Source: Antribacter soli (GTDB taxonomy: Bacteria; Actinomycetota; Actinomycetes; Actinomycetales; Cellulomonadaceae). Taken from it: a stretch of DNA of 64,000 nt. Below are positions 36,001 through 45,070 of this stretch, one piece after another. The notes beneath the pieces were generated by a model. It saw nothing but the letters and a program-made list of their open reading frames with translations. It was not told where the DNA came from and did no database searches. The first letter of the stretch is position 1. Every line of letters starts with the position of its first letter. Position numbers and translations under genes: made by a program. The DNA is taken from contig NZ_JAKGSG010000034.1 of the NCBI RefSeq assembly GCF_021568775.1, positions 124,001 to 188,000 of the forward strand, written 5' to 3'.

Positions 36001-38030
36001 GGGCGGCGGACCGCCGTCTCGCCGTCGAGCACCGCGGTGCGCAGGACGGGGTGCCGCAGGGGCATCAGGTCGAGCGCGCCGCGCAGTGCGTCGGCGTCGA
36101 CCGGCCCGGTGAGCCGGACCTCCAGCGGCACCGTCCACACCGCGCTCTGCTCGCCGGCGAGCTGCTCCCCGACCCAGAACTCGTGCTGGGCACGGGTCGG
36201 CTGCGCGACGTCGTCGAGGTGCACCAGGGGTGCGTCCGCCTCGGCGGGCCGCTCGCTCGCGCCGGGCAGAGCGGCGGCCTGGTCGCGGACCGTCGCGTGC
36301 TCGCGCAGCGCGGCGAGCGTCAGCGGCCGGCCGGCCCGGCGCAGGCGGCTCGCGACCGCGGCGGAGCGGAGCGAGTCGCCGCCGAGCGCGGTGAACGCGA
36401 CATCGGCCGGGACGCCGGGCAGGCCGAGCGCCTCGGCCCAGACGGCGGCGACGAGCTCCTCGTCGGGCCCGGACGGCGCGGCCCCGGCGTGAGCCGCACC
36501 GTCAGCGACCGGCCCGGCACCGCCGAACAGGATCACGGGCAGGGCTGCGCGGTCGCGCTTCCCGTTGGGCGTGCGCGGCAGGGCGTCGAGGACCACGAGC
36601 CCGGCGGGGACGTACGCCTCCGGCAGGGTCGCGGCGACGGCGGCCAGCAGGTCGGCCCGGAGCGCGTCGGGATCGGTCGCACCAGGCGCCTCGACGAAGG
36701 CGACGAGGCGCTTGCTCTCGTGCTCGCCCTGGACCACGACGACGCAGTCGTCGACGAGCGGGTGCTGATCGAGCACGGCCTCGATCTCGCCGAGCTCGAT
36801 GCGGTGGCCGCGGATCTTCACCTGGAAGTCGGCCCGCCCGTGGTAGTGCAGCGTCCCGTCCGGGTCGCGGCTGACGAGGTCGCCCGTGCGGTACATGCGC
36901 CCGCCGCCCGGGGCGGGGAGGAAGCGCTCGGCGGTGAGCTCCGGGCGGTGCAGGTACCCGCGGGTGACCTGCGGGCCGGCGATGTACAGCTCGCCCGTCG
37001 CGCCGTCGGCCACCGGGATGCCGTCCGGGGCGAGGACGTGCGCCTCGACCCACGCGAACGGCCGGCCGATGGGCGGCTCGCCCGTCCCGCCGCGCTCGAC
37101 CTCGGTCCCCACCTGCCACGTCACGCACTCGGTGGGCCCGTACAGGTTGAGGACGCGCCCGACGCCGGCGTCGTACACCGCGTCGGCGACCGACCGGGAC
37201 ACGGCGTCGCCGGTGAGCACCGCGGTGCGGACCGTGGCGGGCAGGTCGCCGCCCCGGGCGAGGGTCGCGGCGACGGCGGGGACCATGACGACCAGGCGCA
37301 CCCTGTCCCGCGCCGGGACCTCCGGGAGGGCGAGACCGTTCTCGGCGACGATCACCGTGCCCCCGAGCGCGAGCGTCCCGAAGATCTCGAAGACCGACAG
37401 GTCGAAGCTGAGCGACGTGCTGAACAGCACGCCCGAGAGCTCCTCCGCGGTGAAGACGGTCCGCAGGTGGTCCAGCATCGCGACCGTGTTGCGGTGCTCG
37501 AGCACCACGCCCTTGGGCCGGCCGGTGGAGCCCGACGTGTAAATCACGTAGGCCGCGTCCGACGGGCGGGGGCCGGGCAGCGGCGAGCCGCCGAAGGCCC
37601 CGTCATCGGGCGCCGTCGCCTCGACGTCCACCAGCCGCACTGCCGCGCCCGACGCCGCGACGAGCTCGCTCGCGAGCGCCGCCGTGCCGCCGCTGACGGC
37701 CATCGCGCGCGGCTGCGCGTCGGCGACGATCGTGACGAGACGCTCGTGCGGGTAGGCCGGGTCCAGCGGCACGTAGGCCGCGCCCGCGCGCTGGATGCCG
37801 AGAACCGCGGCGATCATCTCCGCGCCGCGGGGCAGGCAGACCGCGACAAGGTCCTCGCGTCCCACCCCCTCCCGCGCCAGCCGGCGGGCGAACCCGTCGG
37901 CGAGCGCGTCGAGCTCCGCGTACGTCAGCTCGCGAGTGCCGTCGATCACGGCGACCCGCCCCGGGGTACGGGCGGTCTGGTCCTGGAAGAGGCCGACGAG
38001 GGTCGTGTCGGCCAGGTGCTCGTGCGTCAT
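33069..38030 (-). CDS. NRPS, first subunit (A-PCP-C-A-PCP)
   Basis: A 1653-residue protein. A1 covers about 10-500 ([12 protein letters not shown]), PCP1 has Ser553 (GGDS), C about 610-1040 (HHIAFDG at 738-744), A2 about 1060-1555, PCP2 Ser1604 (GGHS). It starts with an A domain, so this is the loading subunit. Pocket codes read by eye: A1 D-L-F-V-V-T-L-T-W, not assignable (perhaps Gly/Cys-like); A2 D-I-L-Q-L-G-V-I-W, one residue from the glycine code DILQLGLIWK. ATG 38030 has GGGAG upstream and is preferred over an in-frame ATG at 38189. No epimerisation or methylation domain is present, and no MbtH protein is seen nearby. Confidence 0.93.
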   Translation of the reverse strand: MTHEHLADTTLVGLFQDQTARTPGRVAVIDGTRELTYAELDALADGFARRLAREGVGREDLVAVCLPRGAEMIAAVLGIQRAGAAYVPLDPAYPHERLVTIVADAQPRAMAVSGGTAALASELVAASGAAVRLVDVEATAPDDGAFGGSPLPGPRPSDAAYVIYTSGSTGRPKGVVLEHRNTVAMLDHLRTVFTAEELSGVLFSTSLSFDLSVFEIFGTLALGGTVIVAENGLALPEVPARDRVRLVVMVPAVAATLARGGDLPATVRTAVLTGDAVSRSVADAVYDAGVGRVLNLYGPTECVTWQVGTEVERGGTGEPPIGRPFAWVEAHVLAPDGIPVADGATGELYIAGPQVTRGYLHRPELTAERFLPAPGGGRMYRTGDLVSRDPDGTLHYHGRADFQVKIRGHRIELGEIEAVLDQHPLVDDCVVVVQGEHESKRLVAFVEAPGATDPDALRADLLAAVAATLPEAYVPAGLVVLDALPRTPNGKRDRAALPVILFGGAGPVADGAAHAGAAPSGPDEELVAAVWAEALGLPGVPADVAFTALGGDSLRSAAVASRLRRAGRPLTLAALREHATVRDQAAALPGASERPAEADAPLVHLDDVAQPTRAQHEFWVGEQLAGEQSAVWTVPLEVRLTGPVDADALRGALDLMPLRHPVLRTAVLDGETAVRRPAGPVPFEVVDLRGLPAGEAATRRGGALDAESRTPMPAADGGLLRALLVRESDEATLLVHVHHIAFDGLSTEPFLRDLAAVHQALAEGAPVPPAPRLTFDDAARWVTADEARRADAVRAHWAQRLAGLPRDQDVPGGHVPGHGTWDGGRVERSLGPDEVSAVRDLVSATGTSAYAVVTAAAATRIHRETGRTDVALVGSVGARGHVDIEDTVGLLLGSVVVRCRFDDDPAFADLAARVAADTARDLEVGLPALTDVVSGAGLRREGSSRAALLTVAMQRAVPAITAADVTWSFVRERDNGGAKGDVTLFWEGDNPTHPHVALEFARDRFRPEEAERLLDQLVTLLLAGSGAPQTRVSRLEWTTPAERERLAALSGADVVRAGAGRTVAEQVLAQAAATPDALAVDDPVLGAVSYGQLVAGARTVAAVLASGTGRGPDPVAVGARRGARGIAAMLGAWLAGRPYLPVDTDHPVARLADTLADSAVPVLLADRSCPEVEEGLRVELEELLADDPAAWDGAPAPASPAGPPSGAAYRIYTSGSTGRPKGVTVGHAALASLLDAFDDVLPLGPGDAMAYVTTPSFDISGLEIWLPLARGAAVRVVDEATVKDGFVLAARLAGCTVVQMTPSGWHVLLEAGWRGDPALRALVGGEPVPPVLAARLAAACGAAWDVYGPTEATIWATAHRITPADGESGSVPVGRPLANAVVHVLDTNGRPVPPGVTGEVWIGGHAVADGYHDRDELTADRFRDLPWLREAGLAPAGRFYRTGDLGRWRDDGALECLGRSDGQVKVRGVRIETGEIEAALARLGVAPSAVGVDGAGTPGARLVGYVVAGPGGLDTAALEERLAQTLPATYVPRTWVVLDALPLTGNGKVDRRALPAPAEARPADVPWEAPATDVEQVVADVWAEVLGVERVGRRDSFLALGGHSLLATRLVALLRDDLELTVPVRVLFDAPVLADFASAVEALLLADLEEAGL

Positions 38031-38153
38031 GTGCAACTCCCACGCCGGCCCGTCCGTCGGCCCGGCTTCGACTCCTGGATAGAGAGCGTGTGCCTGGCCA
38101 CGAAGTACGTACCTGTGGAAGTTGTCCTGAATGCGCCCCCCTGGCCCGGAAGA

Positions 38154-38188
38154 CTTTAAGCAGTTATGCCCAAATACGGCAATGGGCA
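38154..38188 (-). promoter_or_regulatory. NRPS operon promoter with palindrome
   Basis: On the minus strand TTGCCG (38182-38177) and TTAAAG (38159-38154) are 17 bp apart. TGCCCA and TGGGCA (38167-38172 and 38183-38188 on plus) form an inverted repeat with a 10-bp spacer across the -35, a candidate repressor site. The leader to the ATG is about 115 nt. No regulator gene lies in the cluster. Confidence 0.5.
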
Positions 38189-38237
38189 CTTGTCCCCATG
38201 GAGCGGTCAGCCAGGGATGACGCGGGGTCCCGGGGGG

Positions 38238-39020
38238 TCAGTCCCGCCGCACCACGGGGTTGGAGAGCACGCCGAGGCCCTCGACCTCGCACTCGACGCG
38301 GTCGCCCGGGGCGAGGAGCCCCACACCCGCGGGCGTGCCGGTGAGGATGACGTCGCCCGGCAGCAGCGTCATCGCCTCGGAGATGTACGAGACGAGGAAC
38401 GGCACGTCGAAGACGAGGTCGCTGGTGCGCCCGTCCTGCCGCTTCTCCCCGTTGACGCGGGAGCGCACGGCCAGGTCCTCGATGTTCAGGTCCGTGTCGA
38501 TCCACGGGCCGATCGGGCACGACGTGTCGAAGCCCTTGGCGCGCGCCCACTGGCCGTCGGTGCGCTGCGCGTCGCGCGCGGTCACGTCGTTGGCGACCGT
38601 GTAGCCGAGGATGTAGGCAGGCGCCGACTCGGGCGTCACGTCCTTGCAGACACGGGAGATGACGACGGCGAGCTCGGCCTCGTAGGAGACCTCCTCGGAG
38701 AACCCGGGCAGCACGATCGGGTCGTCGGGGCCGATCACCGACGTGTTCGGCTTGAAGAACAGCAGCGGGCTGCGCGGCACCTCGTTGCCCATCTCCCGCG
38801 CGTGGTCCGCGTAGTTGCGGCCGACCGCCACGATCTTGGAGCGCGGGATGACGGGCGCCAGCAGGCGCACTCCGTCCCCGAGCTCGATCCGCTCGCCGGT
38901 CGGCATCGCCGGCATGTACAGCGGGTCCCCGCCCAGCACGGCGAGGTACGTCCGCTCGCCCTCCTGCTGGACGAGGGCGTAGCGGGGGTCGTCTCCGGTG
39001 GTGAATCTCGCGATACGCAC
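38238..39020 (-). CDS. Fumarylacetoacetate hydrolase (FAHD) family protein
   Basis: A 260-residue FAHD-fold enzyme. It has [27 protein letters not shown], the metal-binding [13 protein letters not shown], and [10 protein letters not shown]-like [16 protein letters not shown]. Actinobacterial members act as oxaloacetate decarboxylase or acylpyruvase-like enzymes, but the substrate is not certain. GTG 39020 lies 6 nt after TACGCT, so the mRNA is leaderless. In other actinobacteria (M. tuberculosis Rv2993c) it neighbours gltX; here 14.7 kb separate them. Confidence 0.9.
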   Translation of the reverse strand: MRIARFTTGDDPRYALVQQEGERTYLAVLGGDPLYMPAMPTGERIELGDGVRLLAPVIPRSKIVAVGRNYADHAREMGNEVPRSPLLFFKPNTSVIGPDDPIVLPGFSEEVSYEAELAVVISRVCKDVTPESAPAYILGYTVANDVTARDAQRTDGQWARAKGFDTSCPIGPWIDTDLNIEDLAVRSRVNGEKRQDGRTSDLVFDVPFLVSYISEAMTLLPGDVILTGTPAGVGLLAPGDRVECEVEGLGVLSNPVVRRD

Positions 39021-39131
39021 GGCCTCAGCGTACGTGCGACTGCGCGCAGTGCCCATGTGCGCCCGAACGCTGCGCTCGCCTCCGGGCGGGTGCCTCGTTC
39101 CTCGGCCCCCACCCTTCACCTCGCTCCGCGC

Positions 39132-40040
39132 TCAGGCGCGGACGAGCACCTCGCCGTTGAGGACCGCGAACCACCCGTCGGGCTGCTGCGCCCAGTCGAG
39201 CCACCCGTGCGCGAGCTGCTCCAGCCCCACCTCGTCCGCGAGCGCCGACTCCGTGGCCTGCACGGCGAAGTTCGACTGGGTGCACCGCTCGGCCCACAGC
39301 CCGCCCCACCAGGCGCGGTCGTCGGGCGTGGCGTAGCACCACACGCTCGCCGACGGGACGATGCCCGCCGGGTCGAAGCCGGCGTCGCGCACCCAGGAGA
39401 GCAGGCGGCGGCCGGCGTCGGGCTGGAACCCGTACGCGTGCGTCACCTCGTGGTACAGGATGTTCCACTCGGTGAGCGCGGCCGACTCCGGGTACCACGT
39501 CATCGCGGCGTAGTCGGCGTCGCGCACGGCGATGATCCCGCCGGGCTTGGCGACGCGCCGCATCTCGCGGAGCGCGGCGACGGGCTCCGACAGGTGCTGC
39601 AGCAGCTGGTGGGCGTAGACGACGTCGAACGTGTCGTCCTCGAACGGCAGCTCGTACGCGTTCGCGTGCTCGAAGTGGATGTTCTTGGTGCCGTGCGCCT
39701 CCGCGAGGTCCCGCGCGGCCTGGAGCACCTGGTCCGACGCGTCGACGCCGACGACGGTGCCGTCGGCAAGGCGCTCCGCGAGGTCGACGGTGACGGTGCC
39801 CGGCCCGCAGCCGACGTCGAGCAGCGACATGCCCGGCCGCAGGTGGGGCAGGAGGAACTCCGCCGAGTTCGCCGCGGTGCGCCGGCGGTGCGAGCGCAGC
39901 ACGGACTCGTGATGGCCGTGCGTGTACGACTCCGATTCCTTGGTGAGGTCGGTGCCGTGGGACCCGCTCGGGGCGTCGATGGCGTCCACAGGGTCGGCGC
40001 CCGCAGGGGTCACGGGCTCGAGTCCGGCGCTTCCGTTCAT
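39132..40040 (-). CDS. SAM-dependent methyltransferase (UbiE-like)
   Basis: A 302-residue class I methyltransferase: LLDVGCGPGTVTVDLAERL (motif I), VVGVDASDQVL, ANAYELPFEDDTFDVVYAHQ, and VAKPGGIIAVRDADY. The C-terminal part has a distinct WCYATPDDRAWWGGLWAER segment found in a group of actinobacterial and fungal methyltransferases of unknown substrate. The ATG is 6 nt after TAGGGT, so the mRNA is probably leaderless. It is not part of an obvious operon. Confidence 0.9.
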   Translation of the reverse strand: MNGSAGLEPVTPAGADPVDAIDAPSGSHGTDLTKESESYTHGHHESVLRSHRRRTAANSAEFLLPHLRPGMSLLDVGCGPGTVTVDLAERLADGTVVGVDASDQVLQAARDLAEAHGTKNIHFEHANAYELPFEDDTFDVVYAHQLLQHLSEPVAALREMRRVAKPGGIIAVRDADYAAMTWYPESAALTEWNILYHEVTHAYGFQPDAGRRLLSWVRDAGFDPAGIVPSASVWCYATPDDRAWWGGLWAERCTQSNFAVQATESALADEVGLEQLAHGWLDWAQQPDGWFAVLNGEVLVRA

Positions 40041-40127
40041 GGCCGAACCCTAGAGCCCTTGCCGGGGGCACACACCCGTGTTCTCACCCATCGGGACAGG
40101 GCGCCCAAAGCGCGGCAGGATGCGTCC

Positions 40128-41300
40128 GTGCCGAACAAGCCGCTGGACAACCTCCTGGGCGAGCCGGGCCGGATCCCCGGCCTCGACGTCGCGCGCGGCA
40201 TCGCCGTGCTCGGCATGTTCACGGCCCACGTCGGCGTCACGTCCGACGACGCGTCCACCCTTGCCGGCTGGCTCTCCCTCGCGCACGGCCGGTCGTCCAT
40301 CCTGTTCGCCACCGTCGCGGGCGTCTCGCTCGCGCTCGTCACGGGGCGCAGCGAGCCGCTCCTCGGCCGAGCCCTGGCCGACGCCCGCGCCCGGCTCCTG
40401 GTCCGGGTGGTCCTGCTGCTCGCGCTCGCCGCGGTCCTCGACCTGCTCGGCACGCGGGTCTTCCTGATCCTCGGCTTCTACGCCGCGTACTTCGTGCTCG
40501 CGCTGCCGTTCCTGCGGTGGCCCCCCGCACGGCTCGCGGGGCTCGCGGCGGCGGTCGCCGTCGTCGGGCCCGTGCTGGTGCTCTACGGGCCCGAGCTGCT
40601 CGCCCGGGGCGGCTTCCGCCTGCCGCGGGACGGCTCGGGCGCCGTCACGGACTTCCTCCTCACGGGCCACTACCCCGCCCTCGTGTGGATGGCGTACGTC
40701 TTCGCCGGGCTCGCGGTCGGGCGCTGCGACCTGCGGTCGCCCGTCCTGCGTCTGTCGCTCGTCGCGGGCGGCCTCGGCCTGGCGGTGGTCTGCTCGGCGC
40801 TCTCGGCGGCTCTGGTGCCCGACACCGCGTCGCTCGAGTACTCCCTCACCCTGTCCTCGAGCCAGGAGGCGGGGACCCAGCTCGCCTGGGACGACCCGTG
40901 GCCGCCGTCGGCCGCCCTGTGGCTGGCCTCCGCGCACTCCGACAGCGTCCTCGAGGCGTTCGGGTCGGGCGGCTTCGCCCTCGGGGTCCTCGGGCTGTGC
41001 CTCTCCGTGGGGCGGATCGGCTCCCGGGTCCTCGCGCCGCTCGCCGCGGTGGGCGCGCTCGCGCTGACCGTGTACTCGGCGCAGATCGTCGCGATCTGGT
41101 GGTGGACCCGCACCTACTGGGACCTGCTCGACCCCGCCACGAACGTCCCGCTCGGCACCATCACGCTCGTGACGCTCGCCGCCGCGACCGCGTGGCGCGC
41201 ATTCCTCGGGCGCGGGCCTCTGGAGCGGCTGTTCGCCTGGGTCGCGAGAGCCACGGTCCCCGGCGCCGTCAGAGCGACACGGTCCCCTGAACCGTCGTGA
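40128..41300 (+). CDS. Polytopic membrane acyltransferase-like protein (HGSNAT/DUF418 type)
   Basis: A 390-residue protein with about ten transmembrane helices. It begins with the GLDVARGIAVLGMFTAHV motif and has LFATVAGVSLALVTGR, both typical of the heparan-alpha-glucosaminide N-acetyltransferase/DUF418 group, which moves acyl groups across membranes. The C-terminus has VYSAQIVAIWWWTRTYW, a DUF418-like feature. The acceptor is unknown. The GTG start lies 6 nt after CAGGAT. The 3-prime end overlaps the convergent phzF gene by 32 bp. Confidence 0.83.
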   Translation: MPNKPLDNLLGEPGRIPGLDVARGIAVLGMFTAHVGVTSDDASTLAGWLSLAHGRSSILFATVAGVSLALVTGRSEPLLGRALADARARLLVRVVLLLALAAVLDLLGTRVFLILGFYAAYFVLALPFLRWPPARLAGLAAAVAVVGPVLVLYGPELLARGGFRLPRDGSGAVTDFLLTGHYPALVWMAYVFAGLAVGRCDLRSPVLRLSLVAGGLGLAVVCSALSAALVPDTASLEYSLTLSSSQEAGTQLAWDDPWPPSAALWLASAHSDSVLEAFGSGGFALGVLGLCLSVGRIGSRVLAPLAAVGALALTVYSAQIVAIWWWTRTYWDLLDPATNVPLGTITLVTLAAATAWRAFLGRGPLERLFAWVARATVPGAVRATRSPEPS

Positions 41301-42183
41301 CCGTGTCCCCGGCGACCCACACCGTTCCGTCCTCCGTCTTCTCCAGGTAGACCCGACCCCGGCGACCGAGCACCGTGCCCTGCGCGGCGACGTAGCGGGC
41401 AGGGAGCTCGCCGCCCGCGAGCCACTCGGCCAGGCCCGCGTTGAGGCTCCCCGTGACCGGGTCCTCCGGGACGGCCAGCGCGGGCACGAACGCCCGCACC
41501 TCCACGTCGGCGCCAAGACGCTCACGGTCGGCCGCGGTGTGCCTACCGACCACGCCGATCTTGAGCTCGCCGAACGCGGCGAAGTCGGGGCGCAGCTCCA
41601 GCACCGCGGCCGCGTCCCGCAGCCGCACACCGATCCACCCCGGGCCGTTGTCGATCCACTCGGCCGCGAGGATCTCGTCCACCGGCAGGCGCAGCGCGCG
41701 GGCCACCTGCTCGACCACTTCCGGCCCCGCCTCGCCCGACCGCAGGAGCGGCGGGCCGGCGAACGCGAGGCGCGTGCCGCCGCCCTCACCCCACGAGGTG
41801 TCCTCGCTGCGCTGAGGTACTTCGCGGGGACCCCGAGGATCGGGCACCGTGAGCCGGCGCAGCCGGACCAGGCCGACGCCGCACTCCTGGACCACGTCCT
41901 GCCCGGCGGGCGTGCCGCCCGCCTCCAGCCACGCGTGGGCGCTGCCCAGCGTGGGGTGGCCCGCGAACGGGAGCTCGCCGCCCGGGGTCCAGATGCGCAG
42001 GCGGTAGTCGGCAGCAGGGTCCGTGGGCGCGAGGAGGAACGTCGTCTCCGACAGGTTCGTCCAGCGGGCGAACGCCGCCATCTGCTCGTCGGTGAGGCCG
42101 TCACCGCCGTGCACCACGGCCACGGGGTTGCCGCCCGTCGCGGTTCCGGAGAAGACGTCGACCTGGCGGAAGGCGAGAGGCAT
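41269..42183 (-). CDS. PhzF-family isomerase/epimerase
   Basis: A 304-residue PhzF-like protein with the two-lobed diaminopimelate-epimerase fold: FRQVDVFSGTATGGNPVAVV at the start, a NLSETTFLLAP segment with the conserved catalytic Glu, TPGGELPFAGHPTLGSAH and EDPVTGSLNAGLAEWL. There are no other phenazine genes, so the general family name is safer than phenazine biosynthesis. ATG 42183 is 6 nt after TACCGT on the minus strand. It shares a 28-bp divergent promoter region with the aldo/keto reductase. Confidence 0.9.
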   Translation of the reverse strand: MPLAFRQVDVFSGTATGGNPVAVVHGGDGLTDEQMAAFARWTNLSETTFLLAPTDPAADYRLRIWTPGGELPFAGHPTLGSAHAWLEAGGTPAGQDVVQECGVGLVRLRRLTVPDPRGPREVPQRSEDTSWGEGGGTRLAFAGPPLLRSGEAGPEVVEQVARALRLPVDEILAAEWIDNGPGWIGVRLRDAAAVLELRPDFAAFGELKIGVVGRHTAADRERLGADVEVRAFVPALAVPEDPVTGSLNAGLAEWLAGGELPARYVAAQGTVLGRRGRVYLEKTEDGTVWVAGDTVTTVQGTVSL

Positions 42184-42211
42184 GGCCCCACGGTAGTCAT
42201 AGGGTCGGACC
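42184..42211. promoter_or_regulatory. 28-bp divergent leaderless promoter pair
   Basis: TACCGT on the minus strand (42195-42190) lies 6 nt before the phzF ATG, and TAGGGT on the plus strand (42200-42205) lies 6 nt before the aldo/keto reductase ATG. The two -10 boxes are only 4 bp apart, so each -35 must lie inside the other gene's start and the promoters must compete. Confidence 0.6.
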
Positions 42212-43174
42212 ATGACCGACACCACCGTGCCCCTCCGCCGTCTGGGCCGTACCGGGCTCTCCGTGTCCGCCGTCGGGCTCGGCTGCAACAACCTCGGCCG
42301 CCCGGGCACCGCGACCGAGACAGAAGAGGGCACCACCGCCCTGATCGACGCCGCGATCGAGGCCGGCATCACGCTCTACGACACCGCCGACGTGTACGGC
42401 GGCCGCCCCGGCCGGTCCGAGGAGCTGCTCGGCGCTGCGCTCAAGGGCCGGCGCGACGACGTCGTGGTCGCCACCAAGTTCGGCGGCGACCTGCGCGGCG
42501 CGAACGGCCCGGACTTCGGGGCCCGCGGGTCGCGCCGGTACGTCGTGCGCGCCGTCGAGGCGTCGCTGCGCCGCCTGCAGACCGACTGGATCGACCTGTA
42601 CCAGTACCACTGGCCCGACGGCGCCACCCCGTTCGACGAGACCCTGTCCGCGCTCGACGACCTCGTGCGGGCCGGCAAGGTGCGTTACGTGGGGAACTCC
42701 AACCTGCGCGGCTGGCAGGTCGCCGAGACCGAGCACCTCGGTCGGGCGATCGGGACGCGGTTCGTCTCCGCCCAGAACGAGTACTCGCTCCTCGCGCGCG
42801 GCATCGAGAAGGAGGTGCTGCCCGCCGCCGAGGCGTACGGGCTCGGCCTGCTGCCGTACTTCCCGCTCGCCAGCGGGCTGCTGACCGGCAAGTACGCCGC
42901 CGGGTTCGCGCCGGCCGGGTCGCGGCTCGCCGCGCGGCCCGAGCGACTCGCCGCCGCCCCGTGGGAGGCCCTCGCGCGGCTGCACGCGTTCTGCGAGGTG
43001 CGCGGCATCGAGGAGGTCGACGTGGCGTTCTCCTGGCTGCTCTCGCGGCCCGCCGTGTCGTCCGTCATCGCCGGCGCCACGACGCCCGAGCAGGTGCGCC
43101 GCAACGCGCGCGCCTGGTCCTGGGCGCCCTCGGCGGAGGACCTGGCCGAGCTGGACGAGATCTTCCCGGCCTGA
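42212..43174 (+). CDS. Aldo/keto reductase
   Basis: A 320-residue NADPH-dependent TIM-barrel oxidoreductase: LGLGCNNLGRPG, LYDTADVYGGRPGRSEELLG with the catalytic Asp and Tyr, VVVATKFGG with Lys, and YQYHWPD with His. The C-terminal SSVIAGATTPEQVRRN is the usual cofactor-binding end. It reduces aldehydes or ketones or oxidises sugars; the substrate is unknown. Its promoter overlaps that of divergent phzF. Confidence 0.93.
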   Translation: MTDTTVPLRRLGRTGLSVSAVGLGCNNLGRPGTATETEEGTTALIDAAIEAGITLYDTADVYGGRPGRSEELLGAALKGRRDDVVVATKFGGDLRGANGPDFGARGSRRYVVRAVEASLRRLQTDWIDLYQYHWPDGATPFDETLSALDDLVRAGKVRYVGNSNLRGWQVAETEHLGRAIGTRFVSAQNEYSLLARGIEKEVLPAAEAYGLGLLPYFPLASGLLTGKYAAGFAPAGSRLAARPERLAAAPWEALARLHAFCEVRGIEEVDVAFSWLLSRPAVSSVIAGATTPEQVRRNARAWSWAPSAEDLAELDEIFPA

Positions 43175-43190
43175 GACGGAGGCGGACGCG

Positions 43191-44033
43191 ATGCGAAGAG
43201 CGTGGTCGGTCATGGCGGCGGCCCTGCTCCTCGCCGCGTGCACGGGACCGGCCGAGCCGGACGGCGCCGCGCCCTCCCCCGGCCCGGCGCTCACCCGGGC
43301 CGCCGGCGTCGACCTGCCCGCCGGTGACACCACCGTCGAGCTGGACGGGGGCCCACGGACGTACACCGTGCACGTCCCCGAGACGCTCGGCGGCCCCGCC
43401 CCGCTGGTGCTCGCGCTGCACCCGCTCTCCGGGTCCGGCGCCCAGCTCCAGGCCTTGTCCGGCTGGGACGACCTGGCCGACGCCGAGGGCTTCGTCGTCG
43501 TCTACCCCGACGGCATCGGCGGATCGTGGAACGCCGGCGGGTGCTGCGGTGCCGCCGTCCAGCAGCAGGTCGACGACGTCGCCTTCCTCACCGCGGTCCT
43601 GGTCCAGGTCGAGGCGAGCCTCGACATCGACCCCGACCGCGTCTACGTCACTGGCTTCTCGAACGGCGCCATGATGTCGTACCGCCTCGCCTGCGAGACC
43701 AGCCGCTTCGCCGCCCTCGCACCGGTGGGCGGCGACCTGCGTGTCCCGTGCGCCGACCCTCAGCCGGCATCGGTGCTGCACGTGCACGGCCTCGCGGACA
43801 GCGTGGTCCCGTTCCAGAGCTCCGACACCCCCTGGCTCGAGGCCGGCGAGTGCGGCGAGGCCGTCGCCACGGCCGTCGGCCCCGTGCACACGAGCACCGC
43901 CGCGTGCGCCGACGACCGCACGGTCGAGGTCGTCACCCTCACCGGGGTCGGCCACGTCTGGCCGTCCACGGCCGACGGGTTCGACACGCTGTCCGCGGTC
44001 TGGGCCTTCTTCGAGGAGCACCCCGCGCCCTGA
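43191..44033 (+). CDS. Secreted lipoprotein esterase (PHB-depolymerase/feruloyl-esterase type, LpqC-like)
   Basis: A 280-residue protein with a lipoprotein signal (MRRAWSVMAAALLLAAC, lipobox LAAC). The alpha/beta hydrolase core has VLALHPLSGSGAQL, the nucleophile elbow GFSNGAMMS, HVHGLADSVVPF with Asp and TGVGHVWP with His. GGCCGAAVQQQVDDVAFL is typical of the depolymerase/esterase group. It probably cleaves ester bonds of plant or storage polymers outside the cell. ACGGAGG gives a good ribosome site. It follows the aldo/keto reductase by 16 bp, so they may share a transcript. Confidence 0.88.
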   Translation: MRRAWSVMAAALLLAACTGPAEPDGAAPSPGPALTRAAGVDLPAGDTTVELDGGPRTYTVHVPETLGGPAPLVLALHPLSGSGAQLQALSGWDDLADAEGFVVVYPDGIGGSWNAGGCCGAAVQQQVDDVAFLTAVLVQVEASLDIDPDRVYVTGFSNGAMMSYRLACETSRFAALAPVGGDLRVPCADPQPASVLHVHGLADSVVPFQSSDTPWLEAGECGEAVATAVGPVHTSTAACADDRTVEVVTLTGVGHVWPSTADGFDTLSAVWAFFEEHPAP

Positions 44034-44080
44034 GGGCCCCCGGGTCCGGCCCCGTCCGGCGCAGCACCTACCCTGGACGG

Positions 44081-45016
44081 GTGACCACGACCCTGCCCGA
44101 GGCGTCCGCACGCGGTGCGCGGGACGTCGTCGTGCACCCGGTCGAGGCGTGGGAGGCGCTCGCGGAAGCGCACGCCGCACGCGCCGACGTGCTCACGGCC
44201 GTCTGGCGCGAGGCCCGCGCCGCGGGCCGCAAGCACGCGATCGAGGACTTCCTCTTCACGTACTACCCCACCCGCGCGGCGCAGCTGCGCCGCTGGCACC
44301 CCGGTCCCGGAGTGGTTCTCACGCTGCCCGACGCCGGTGGCTCGCCCGAGGCCGACGACCGCACCTCCTGGCGGTGGTACCGCCAGGACGCGGGAGCCGT
44401 GACGCTGGACGTCGCGGCGTACCTCGCCGACCGGGGCGACACCGTGCGGTACGTGCGGTCCCTGCTGACGGCGACGGCATCGCGGCCGGGGACCTTCGGC
44501 TGCTTCGGCCTGCACGAGTGGGCGATGGTCTACGGCGACCGCGCGGCCGGTCGCGACCACCGGCACCCGCTCCCCCTGCGGCTCGGGCACGACGGGACGG
44601 ACGCCGTGGTGGAGTCGCACCCCGTGCGGTGCTCGCACTTCGACGCGTACCGGTTCTTCACGCCCGAGGCGACGGACCGCAACCAGCTCCGGCCGACGCG
44701 GGCCGCGCAGGTCGCGATGGAGCAGCCCGGCTGCCTGCACGCCAACATGGACCTCTACAAGTGGTGCCTCAAGCTGGGCCCCGGCGTGCCGGGCGACCTG
44801 CTGCTCGATGCCTTCGAGCTGGCCCGCGACATCCGCTGGACCGACATGGCGGCCTCCCCCTACGACGTCTCCGCCTACGGGGTCGAGGCCGTCGAGATCG
44901 AGACACCGGACGGCAAGGCGGAGTACGTCCGCCGCCAGCGGGACTACGCCGAGCGCGCGGACGCCCTGCGCCATCGGATCATCGACACCTGCGACAGGCT
45001 GCTCCAGCACGCCTGA
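44081..45016 (+). CDS. Conserved actinobacterial protein often labelled 3-methyladenine DNA glycosylase
   Basis: A 311-residue soluble protein. Conserved-looking segments are HAIEDFLFTYYPTRAAQLRR, FGCFGLHEWAMVY, SHFDAYRFFTPEA and EQPGCLHANMDLYKWCLKL. Close relatives in actinobacteria carry the name 3-methyladenine DNA glycosylase, but I see no HhH-GPD or AAG motif that would support that activity, so the function should be treated as unknown. The GTG is exactly 6 nt after TACCCT, indicating a leaderless mRNA. Confidence 0.75.
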   Translation: MTTTLPEASARGARDVVVHPVEAWEALAEAHAARADVLTAVWREARAAGRKHAIEDFLFTYYPTRAAQLRRWHPGPGVVLTLPDAGGSPEADDRTSWRWYRQDAGAVTLDVAAYLADRGDTVRYVRSLLTATASRPGTFGCFGLHEWAMVYGDRAAGRDHRHPLPLRLGHDGTDAVVESHPVRCSHFDAYRFFTPEATDRNQLRPTRAAQVAMEQPGCLHANMDLYKWCLKLGPGVPGDLLLDAFELARDIRWTDMAASPYDVSAYGVEAVEIETPDGKAEYVRRQRDYAERADALRHRIIDTCDRLLQHA

Positions 45017-45070
45017 CTCGGGCTACAGAGACGCCGGGCGTGTCAGTGGTGCCTGGCACGATCCGACTCC

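Noticed and set aside
26160-38030. NRPS operon as a siderophore cluster
   Set aside because: No ornithine or lysine hydroxylase, no DHB or salicylate genes, no ferric-siderophore receptor or reductase and no iron-box-like site were found.
44081-45016. 3-methyladenine DNA glycosylase as an established function
   Set aside because: The label circulates in actinobacterial annotations, but no helix-hairpin-helix-GPD or AAG-type motif can be seen.
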